This document shows positions 56,080 to 64,000 of a DNA stretch of 64,000 nt, in pieces. A program made the position numbers and the translations under genes. The DNA is from Acanthosepion lycidas (taxonomy: Eukaryota > Mollusca > Cephalopoda > Sepiida > Sepiidae): contig OZ010574.1 of assembly GCA_963932145.1 (NCBI GenBank), forward strand, positions 83,547,549 through 83,611,548, read 5' to 3'. Within the stretch, counting starts at the first letter, position 1. Every line of letters starts with the position of its first letter. Below the pieces are notes generated by a model. That model had not been told where the DNA came from. It made no database searches and worked only from the letters and a program-made list of their open reading frames with translations.

Positions 56080-56121
56080 TCCTCGACTAGTTTCGGACAA
56101 AATGGCCATCATCAGGAGAAG
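56080..56121 (-). ncRNA. Hammerhead-ribozyme-like motif, good stem I and stem III
   Basis: Minus strand: CTTCTC, CTGATGA, T, GG-loop-CC, GAAA, CTAGTC, GAGGA. TTCTC/GAGGA can pair as stem I (one wobble). GAAAC-TA-GTC gives the two-pair stem III with a GUC cleavage triplet, as in the minimal hammerheads reported from Penelope-like elements. One extra base precedes stem II. Lies about 100 bp from (TA)n at 55931-55982. Confidence 0.5.
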
Positions 56122-56376
56122 AAATATTTCTGCTTGCTGGTAGCAGTGAACTACAGAAATGAATGTCTTGATGGAGAAAATGAACTTTTGTCTGTAGTTT
56201 TCATTTGTTTTTTTTTTTATTTTTTAATCTTCTTAATGTGAATCTTTTAACATTCCTTGTATTGGTCAAACAGTCTCTTTTAAGTTGTTATTTGAGATAA
56301 GAGCTGGATGGATCTATGCTGCTCTGGATTCCCCTGGTCAGTTTGACAGTTTTATTGGTGCCTGGAGATATATATA
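56122..56376. other. Non-coding stretch
   Basis: Pyrimidine-rich, with 'ctgctctggattcccctggt' near 56318. No element boundary identified. Confidence 0.45.
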
Positions 56377-56571
56377 TCAACAGCAGTCCATATGAGTTTC
56401 ATAGATATATGTCTTGAAAATGGCAATTTTGTGCTTATTTTCCTTATGACTTGTGCTACATTTTTTATTTTAATCAATAATCATAGTGTAACATACAGTA
56501 GGCAATATACATTTTGTAAAGATGTACCAACAGCAGGTAATGTAAGTTTTGTAAAGATGTATATCTTAAAA

Positions 56572-56619
<48 letters not shown>

Positions 56620-57075
56620 AGAGCAGGCAATATAAGTTTTTTTTATTGAAGTATAAGTACATCTTGAAAATGTATATATATGTCAACAGCAGGCAGTGTG
56701 AATTTTGTAATGATGTACAAGTACATCTTGAAATGTATATATACATTGACAGCAGGTAATATAAGCTTTGTAAAGATGTAAGAGTAAGCCTTGAAAATGT
56801 ATATATGCAACAACAGCAGGCAATGTAAGTTTTGTAATGCTTTATAAGTACATCTAGGAAATGTATACATATGTTGGCAGCAGGCAATGCAAGTTTTGTA
56901 AAGATGCATAAGTATGTCTTGAAAATGTATATCTATATTGGCAGCAGGCAGCATAAATTTTGTAAAGATTTTGAGGTGCATATTGAAAAAATGTATATAT
57001 ATCAACAGCAGGCAATGTGAATTTTGTAAAGATGTATAAGTACATCATGAAAATGCATATATACATTGACAGATT
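56377..57075. repeat. Minisatellite, ~63-bp unit, about ten diverged copies
   Basis: Each unit reads approximately 'atcaacagcaggcaatgt', 'gaattttgtaaagatgtata', 'agtacatcttgaaaatg' and 'tatata'. One copy is expanded by (TA)n at 56575-56617. Because 63 is divisible by three, all three minus-strand frames stay open over several units; these are not taken as genes. Confidence 0.92.
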
Positions 57076-57655
57076 TATAGGTATGTCCACTGCAGTCAAA
57101 GTGTTAATGTTGGGGAAACAAATGTTTAATTCAGATTAGATGGTAATATGGTGCAACAAAAGATTGTTTTTGGTTCTTGGAAATCGTGATTAAAGTCTTG
57201 GAATATTTCTGGTAAATTATTCCAAGATTTCTCCTACTGCACATAATATTGACTTTAAGTTGTTCATGTCTTCTAACAAAGATATTTCTTTAAAAAATAC
57301 TTAAGTCTTTTTTTTTTTTTTTAAACTAGATTTCATATTTTATTAGATATTTTGGCAATAACCTAGATTGTTACAATAGTCAATAGGCAGATGGACTATT
57401 TTATATCAGGGGACCAGGAAATAAATATTCTTTAAGGACAGGCTTTTCTGAAAATATTAAAAAGAAATGTAAATAAATTAGAAAACTAATTAATTTTTCA
57501 TGTGGCATAATTCTTCAATCTCTAAGTATTAAAACATGATTGAAACATAGAAGACTAGTTTTAGGGTTTTTTTCTCTTTCTTCTAGCCAAGGCAAGAAAA
57601 TCTAGCCTGCCCTGTCAATGGCTAATCTACTTAGATAGAACCCAGTTTTCCCTCT
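57076..57655. other. Non-coding stretch
   Basis: No gene or element recognised; poly-T at 57308. Confidence 0.5.
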
Positions 57656-57659
57656 CTCT

Positions 57660-57660
57660 C

Positions 57661-57712
<52 letters not shown>

Positions 57713-57781
57713 AAAAATAGTTTATATATATATATATATATTTATATGCATACATATATATATATATATATATATATGATA

Positions 57782-57831
<50 letters not shown>

Positions 57832-57862
57832 GTATACATATATATATATATATATATATATG
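57660..57862. repeat. Higher-order (TA)n array
   Basis: Three TA blocks joined by 'tgataaaaatagttta' and by 'tgcatacata' or 'tgtatacata' spacers. Confidence 0.92.
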
Positions 57863-57949
57863 ATAAAAATATAAATTTTATTCGTGGATTAAAGTGTTCA
57901 ATATCAGGAATAGAGTATATGTAAATATAAAAGTGGACATTGAAGTCAA

Positions 57950-57982
57950 CACCCTGTTTCATGCTTAAGCACAATCATCAGA
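57950..57982 (-). ncRNA. Hammerhead-like motif, weak
   Basis: Minus strand: CTGATGA, TT, GTGC-TTAA-GCAT, GAAAC. Stem II is clear, but two extra bases precede it and stem I does not pair well. It lies about 250 bp from a Penelope fragment. Confidence 0.3.
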
Positions 57983-58229
57983 CCATGTGTGTTGTGTTTT
58001 GTTTGACTATATATACTGGTAGGCCTATTGTATTATTCTATAAGTTATTTAGGTAGATGCTTATAGTTATGTTTCAAATTATTCTAGTGGCTTTTGAGTG
58101 ATATATTTTTGTGGCTATTTTATAATGTTGCATGTTAACTTTTTATTTATTATTGATTATTTTATTGTTGGTTGTTATTATTACATTTACTTGTGTTTAT
58201 GTGTACGTTCATAGTTTGTTTATTATTCA

Positions 58230-58300
58230 TTTTGCAACTGTAGATATCACCTTCAAGCTAAGAAAAGGTTTATATCAACCATACAAAAAACCTAATTTCC
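58230..58300 (+). pseudogene. Penelope-like RT fragment (thumb region)
   Basis: The plus frame reads FATVDITFKLRKGLYQPYKK followed by PN. This corresponds to NFLDVT..L..GTY.PYKKPN of Penelope-type RTs, as in the 5254-6285 copy. Only about 22 residues remain, so the call rests on one motif. Confidence 0.6.
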
Positions 58301-58383
58301 ATGAGAGATGTTTTGAGGAGAAAGGAAATAAAAATGAACCAACCACAATTATCACTATCTGTTATCAATCGCAATGCAGAGCA

Positions 58384-58795
58384 TAATGTGGCTTCAGGGT
58401 TGGAAATACATGCAGGGACACCTACCCATACACAAGATAGCACTACAGATGACTTGATATTATGTGGCTGTTGATCAGTACAACCTCTCTAAGCATTATC
58501 AAAGAATTTGGGCTCCTAATGACCAGTATGAAGCAGCAGTTAGAAAACTGCCAACCTGGTACCCTCACAATGGAAAATCACAGCCACTGGCTAGTCCAGT
58601 CACCAAAAAGTAGAGACAGATAATTGTGGCCATGGTAGAAGAAAGGCAGAGAACCAGTAAATCATATCATTATCAGGGAACAAGGGATGAACTTCTACTC
58701 CTGTTCAGTAGACATGGAAGGAGTGCAGACTTGATGATAGGTGAGCCTATCTACTCCTATTAATTTGTTCAATAGAAAAAAAAGAGGGCAAAGAT
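58384..58795. repeat. Direct repeat, copy A (~410 bp)
   Basis: Collinear with 59040-59475: 'gggctcctaatgaccag', 'cagccactggctagt', 'agaaccagtaaatcatat', 'gatcagggaacaagggatga'-type blocks and 'ctatctactcctattaat'. No recognised coding or terminal structure. Confidence 0.88.
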
Positions 58796-58946
58796 ATCTG
58801 ATGACCATTCCAAGAAGAAAGATTCTAAGTTGCAAAAGTTGGAATGGATACCACCAATATTAGTGAAAGGTAGGAGGGTAGGTGTTTTTTTTTTTACTGG
58901 TTTAGTTGTATTTCTTTTAGTTGTGATCTCCAAAAGATTTGTCTTG

Positions 58947-58947
<1 letters not shown>

Positions 58948-58981
<34 letters not shown>
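58948..58981. repeat. (GA)n microsatellite
   Basis: About 34 bp of GA between the two direct repeat copies. Confidence 0.95.
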
Positions 58982-58984
<3 letters not shown>

Positions 58985-59039
58985 ACCACCATAATTGTCA
59001 CTATGTCATCAATCATAATGTAAACTAGCACCTAGCTAG

Positions 59040-59475
59040 AGCATGGTTGAGAACAGACCTTAATGTGTCGTCGAGGTTGCCCACCGGAAATACATTCAGA
59101 GACACCTACCCATGTATGGTATGGCACTTCAGGTATCCTGATATTATGCAACTGTTGATCAGAGCAGCCTGTCTTAAGCACTACCAAAGTGTTTGGGCTC
59201 CTAATGACCAGTTGGAAACAGCAGTTTGCTAACTGCCAACCCAGTAGACTCCCAATGGTAAGTTACAGCCACTGGCTAGTTTGATCACCAAAAAGTAGAG
59301 ACACTTAAATCATTGTGACAATGATAGAAGAAAAGCAGAGAACCGGTAAATCATATCCTGATCAGGGAACAAGGGATGAACCTCTACTCCTGTTCAATAG
59401 ACATGTAAGGAGTGCAGACTAGATTATAGGTGAGCCTATCTACTCCTATTAATCTGTTAAATAGAAAAAAAAAGC
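59040..59475. repeat. Direct repeat, copy B (~420 bp)
   Basis: Second copy of the 58384 repeat, about 80% alike by eye. The 61-codon plus frame at 59047 is not conserved in copy A and is not called. Confidence 0.88.
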
Positions 59476-61030
59476 ATGTAAAATACAAGAGAATTCATAT
59501 TAAGTTAGCTTAGTATAAGTTCTGATATCTACTACCAACTAAAGGATAGAATGTACTTCATATTATTGTTGCGTTATTTTTGCAGCATTGATAAGCAACA
59601 TATTCTAAATTAAACAAGTTATGAGAGGGGCTGAAGTAAGAAGTTTGATAATTAATAATAGCAATAGGGAGAACAAAATACACATGACAAAATGAAGAAT
59701 AGGTGAAAATATCACAGTCCAAAGTAACAAACAACAAAAAACTAAAATTCAAAGAATGATACAGACATTTAAACATCTACAACCACAAGATGGCACAGGG
59801 CAATGTAACTTACATACCACTCTACAAATACTCCCTCCTAATCATTAACTTGGACATTACAGACAAAATTATTATCAATGGTGTTTGGAGAAAAAAGTTC
59901 TGGCTGCTCTCTGGTCTCACTTTTCCTCAGCCAAGCAATCTGCCTTGAGATGGGATGAGTAAGTGAGGGTTGGCTAGTGGTATGAAGCCCACCTCCCTCA
60001 CCCAGAATTGCTTATTAACTATTGGTCTACCTCTAATTTTCTTCCTTGTCATTTTTTACTTTTTTTTTGAATACCAAGCCACTGTAAAATCAGCAGATAA
60101 CAAAGACAAAATATACATAGCAGTGACTGAATGAGGCTGGAAACAAAGAAACTATACATGCAAAATATCCTTTACAAATAGTAAATACACCAACAACACA
60201 ATGCTTTCTAAACATATCTGTGAGATTAAAAACAAAAACCAAATCACACCAACATAGCTTGTAAATAAGGAAAACAGTACATGCTTACAATAATAAATCC
60301 CAAAAAATGTAAACTTAGTCTGGAGGAGAAAATATCTATAATTACCTTCCCAGACCAAAGCAAACTACTAAATAAATGATTAGAACATATCAAAATATAG
60401 ACACAAAAACAAATTTTTACTATGTTACTTAAAAAGTGAAAACTAAAAATGAACAAGAATAAATAAAAATAAAATAAAATAAATAAATAAAAATAAATAA
60501 GTAAATAAATTAAGTAAATAACAAACAAATTAACAAACTATGAACATACACAAACACAAGTACATGTAATAATAACCAACAATGAAGTAATCAATAACAA
60601 ATAAAAAGTTAACACACAACATTCTAAAAGTGCTTTCAGATCCACAACTATATTTTCAATTATGTCTATAGACCTAAAATAATTCAAAACATAACCATGA
60701 CCACCCACCTAAATCATCATCAGAATAATAAAATAGGTCTACCCATAATGCATCACTGGCTAGAATATATAAATAGTTGAGCAAAAGCACAACACACATG
60801 GCCTGACAATTGCATTTAAGCATGTTAGAGACTGATATACTTGCAGTATAATCCATTTTCTACTGAGTCTTTCATTACTTGGAATTTTTACTGTTCAATT
60901 GGAGCAGTTATGTTTAAATTCAGCCCACCTAAAAATCAATATTAGTAACAACAATTGGGTGCAACTGAGGCACACCTTCAAAAAATTTGAATGGGGTGGC
61001 ATTGAAGGCCATTTTTGTGTTCTCAATCTT
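59476..61030. other. Long non-coding stretch
   Basis: A-rich, with 'aaataaataaat'-type low complexity at 60470-60520. Minus-strand hydrophobic frames here follow from that composition. Confidence 0.5.
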
Positions 61031-61034
61031 GTTT

Positions 61035-61185
61035 CAGCCTCACACACAGCAGCAGTTGAAGAGGAATTTCTTCTCAGCCACTGAATCCTTTGATCAGCAG
61101 TTTCAGCCACACATGCAGCAGCAGTTGAAGAGGCATCTGCTCAGCCATTGAGTCCTTTGATCAACATTTTCAGCCTCACGCACAG
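61035..61185. repeat. Tandem repeat, ~73-bp unit, about two copies
   Basis: 'ttcagcc.cacacacagcag', 'cagttgaagagg', 'tcagcca.tga.tcctttgatca' recurs at 61035, 61108 and partly at 61170. Confidence 0.85.
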
Positions 61186-61814
61186 AAATGTTGAGGTATG
61201 CTCTTCTGGAAAGCCAATGGCTACGTTGATCTTTGGACTTAGTGGCTCTGATTGGAGCATTCCAAGAGGCATTTTGAGACAGGCAAATTGAATGTTCTAA
61301 AGATGATTCGTTATCTCTTATTCACATGGCAGACCTGGCAGCAGTGGTTTTGTGACCTAGGCAAGTTCTTTTCTTTGGTGGCATGTCTTAGGCAAATATA
61401 ATTTTTCAAATGGAATGTGTGGGCAAATGCCAGGAGAGAACACTGTAATGCTACAGGGTTCACTAAGCTTGAATAACTTTAGGAAAGTTTAGAAAAATAA
61501 ATGTTGAGTAATAAAACAGCAAGCTTACTTATTAGTACAGTGAATGCAAAAACTGGCAGGACAATAAAAAAATTTAAATTAGGAACAGCCATAAACAACA
61601 ATGAAAGCAACACCTTAAAACTGTAGTAGCAGGCTTCATGCAATGGAAAAGGTAAGCTCACTTGAGAGAGATTGATCTTTGGCCAACAGAAGGGGAATAG
61701 GTAATTTGGATTGAAAACTGGCACTGAAGAATTATCTATCAAACAAAACAATTTAATTGAAATCAGATGAAAACTGTGGAAACGCATAAACAACATCCAA
61801 TCACATACACACAT

Positions 61815-61846
<32 letters not shown>

Positions 61847-62031
61847 AAGAGAGAGATTTAATTAGGTGCTTAATAAAATTTGAGGAATAAAGCCCCAACA
61901 AAATGATAAAAATAATGGCAATAATATAGATGATATTTATTATATATGTTTTAAAGTTGGAATTTTTGAACACATCTGTGTCCTTTTTCAACAAGATGAG
62001 GAATAAGCAAAGAAGTGGGACTTTTGTTCTA

Positions 62032-62034
<3 letters not shown>
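61186..62034. other. Non-coding stretch
   Basis: A 185-codon minus frame (61479-62036) runs out of the adjacent TA tract, is very hydrophobic and has no recognised domain. The minus strand near 61960-62010 has a degenerate hairpin ('ggacacagatgtgttc') preceded by 'cttgttgaaaaa'. Confidence 0.4.

Positions 62035-62103
<69 letters not shown>
62035..62103. repeat. (TA)n-(GA)n microsatellite
   Basis: About 40 bp TA then 29 bp GA. Confidence 0.95.
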
Positions 62104-62109
<6 letters not shown>

Positions 62110-62474
62110 AGACATAGACATCAACATTACATGGTAAATGTCAGTTTCACACCTCAAACAATTTTCATACATATAACCAGTAACCCATATTGTTTTTAAT
62201 ATCTGCCAGCAATCCATAATGTTTTTTTACAGATAGCAGCTAAGTGGCCATTTGTCAAAACTGTAATCTGACGTGAAAGTGAATATGAAGCAGGGGTGTT
62301 TTGTTAAATTCTTCATTATGAAAACATTACACTCATTAATACTTGCTGAATGTTTACAGAGTCAAAATTGTGGATGTGAGCACAGTTAGATGGATGGATG
62401 ATATATTTCAATAGCGACAACAGTCATGTGTGCGGTGAGCTTTTTACTCTCTGTTACATTTTTTTTTTTCTTAA
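62104..62474. other. Non-coding stretch
   Basis: No element recognised. Confidence 0.45.
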
Positions 62475-62950
62475 GCATTTCATCCCAAGCAAGGCAGGAT
62501 TGCCACTAACACACAAGGCATTACAGATACTGGGGACAAGAGTAAAGAGGTGTGATAGAGGAAAGGATGAAGAGAAGGATGGGGAATAGATCAAGGCATC
62601 TGGAGATGTCAACTGACATTGTATTTGAATATTTAACGATTATAGCTATCAGGGAAGTAAGAGGAAGAGAGTTCCACAAAGAGGAAGTGCAAGACATGAA
62701 GCTATTGGAGTAGAAGAGACAATTACATTTAACCGTTTCATCAGTGAAAGGGTGGGACTGAAATGCCAACCTCGTAGCATGTTTACATTCATGCAGTTTG
62801 GGAACCAGTGACAGTAGCTAGTTGGAACAGTTACCATGAAAGTACTTGTAGAAAAGACAGTGGGAAGCGACAGCACATCTGTGAGAGAGTGACTGCAAAC
62901 GAGATGCTAGATCAGGGTTAATCACATTGCATATCTGTCTCTGGATTTTA
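62475..62950 (-). mobile_element. LINE C-terminal region and 3' UTR
   Basis: The minus strand reads VFSTSTFMVTVPTSYCHWFP, FHPFTDETVKCNC-like and FYSNSFMSCTSSLWNSLPLT, the LINE C-terminal order. The edge 'catttcatcccaagcaaggc' matches 20690 and 36417. Confidence 0.8.
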
Positions 62951-63119
62951 ATATATTATCATTGTTCTAATTTATATATATATATATATATATTATTGTA
63001 AATTTCTTTTTTCTACCTAGTATATGAGCTAAACTTTCTCATATGGATATATGTGGAAGAAAAATATCCCTGCATTTTAAGTGATTTTAATGGGGTTATC
63101 AAGCATATGGTGCTTCTGC
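62951..63119. other. Spacer with (TA)n
   Basis: TA tract at about 62972-62993. The rest is unassigned. Confidence 0.5.
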
Positions 63120-63520
63120 TATACAACTAAATATTCTTGACAAAATCCAAAAATTTTATTGGTTCTGATTTGGCATCACAGCTTCAACCACTTTCCCACC
63201 ACTGTACCTTCTCTGTGCCTTTTTCAATAAATATTTTCATGGTAATTGTTCGGATAAGCTTTCCACTTTAGTACCTGGACTTCATGAATCTAAGCCAAGT
63301 ACTAAATTAGCAGCTAGGTCTCATCATTTTATTAATGAAATTGTGAGGCACAACCGTAAGTTCTATGCTAATAGTTTCTTCTATTGCACGTCTCACTTCT
63401 GGAACTACACTCTTCAAAATTTTATATGTAATCATCAGCTTCTCTATCCTTGAATAATGTCTTTTTATTGTCCTCTCTCTTTCACTCTCAGTTACCCCTT
63501 GTGTTTTAGAGGCTTTATCA
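63120..63520 (+). mobile_element. LINE C-terminal region, opposite orientation to 62475
   Basis: The plus strand reads SQLQPLSHHCTFSVPFSINI, then CSDKLSTLVPGLHESKPSTK, LAARSHHFINEIVRHNRKFY and ANSFFYCTSHFWNY. This is the longest clean read of the family tail here and confirms the others. Ends in 'tctcagttaccccttgtgtt', like 2283. Confidence 0.85.
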
Positions 63521-64000
63521 TCTTGTGAAATGTTTACAGAAATATCCCCACATATAAAAGTGGAAATTGTATAAGCAAATCCAGTACAGAATTTAAAGCT
63601 GTATGGCTATCTCTGATCACTATGAATAGCTTAGGAGAGCATGGAGCCACACCATAAACCATAACAAGCCTTAGTGGATTATATTAATTATTTAAGATAA
63701 TTTTCATTGTAGTGTTTTGCCAATATCTTTTGTTGGTTCCCTTTCCTTAATAAATGCATTTGAAATTTTCAATTTCTTTGCGATATTATCTAAATTGGCA
63801 TAAAATCCCTGAAACCAGTTCTGAAGGAATCTTTGTGGAACAAAAGAATGTTTCTTTTATTTCTCTTGATACGGACATGATAGTGATATGTGTTTTTTGC
63901 TACTGAACAACATGGGAAGATTAGAGGCAGAAACAAATTAATTGAAAAAAAATATTGTAAAAATTTTATTCAAATGAAAAATGCAGTTTATTAACTAGGG
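63521..64000. other. Non-coding stretch
   Basis: No gene or element recognised up to the window end. Confidence 0.45.

Noticed and set aside
57660..57974. 104-codon minus-strand frame
   Set aside because: Translation of the TA higher-order repeat.
61479..62036. 185-codon minus-strand open frame
   Set aside because: It begins inside a (TA)n tract and is almost entirely Ile/Leu/Tyr/Phe, as expected from AT-rich DNA.
1..64000. CRISPR arrays, bacterial operons or intact viral genomes
   Set aside because: Repeats are microsatellites or mobile elements, spacing is irregular, and no bacterial-type gene clusters or viral gene sets are present.

Overview
This is an AT-rich metazoan nuclear window. 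It probably comes from a cephalopod mollusc, most likely an octopus. The evidence is long (TA)n arrays every few kilobases, many tRNA-headed SINE relics, a LINE family with the C-terminal signature 'FF.RTS.LWNSLP', Penelope-like retroelements, and several Tc1/mariner-superfamily elements. The species call is inference. No bacterial-style genes, operons, ribosome binding sites or CRISPR arrays are present.

Host gene: four short plus-strand open blocks flanked by splice-site-like sequence (2397-2625, 2854-2953, 20176-20378, 52262-52361) have compatible reading-frame phases. I read them as internal exons of one unrecognised gene whose introns make up most of the window. A possible coding block on the opposite strand lies at 41687-41936. 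Both calls come from splice motifs and phase only.

Left third (1-21 kb): a minus-strand Penelope-like element with RT and GIY-YIG-type regions and a duplicated tail (4.65-6.29 kb), a 951-bp deleted Tc1 element with intact ends (9.1-10.05 kb), a second Penelope RT piece (10.85-11.2 kb), a hAT relic (13.8-14.75 kb), a 340-bp mariner relic (16.7 kb), and a deleted LTR retrotransposon keeping gag and protease pieces (17.3-19.3 kb).

Middle (21-45 kb): a large hairpin repeat (22.5 kb), a 594-bp Tc1/mariner relative inserted into a dispersed repeat (23.1 kb), two tandem tRNA-like arrays bounded by (TA)n (24.85 and 39.0 kb), a Tigger/pogo element (25.67-27.84 kb), a fold-back repeat carrying two hammerhead-like motifs (35.8-36.07 kb), and LINE remains (36.4-38.5 kb).

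Right third (45-64 kb): two solo LTRs with perfect 5-bp target duplications (45.16 and 55.19 kb), a mariner relic (46.1 kb), a 5S rRNA pseudogene next to an 84-bp MITE whose ends match primate MADE1 (48.9-49.2 kb), a 63-bp minisatellite (56.4-57.1 kb), and further LINE, SINE and Penelope pieces.

The most unusual theme is a set of hammerhead-ribozyme-like motifs (CTGANGA, hairpin, GAAA). Most sit beside (TA)n tracts and several lie in inverted repeats or next to Penelope fragments. They may mark retrozyme-like or Penelope-derived non-autonomous elements.
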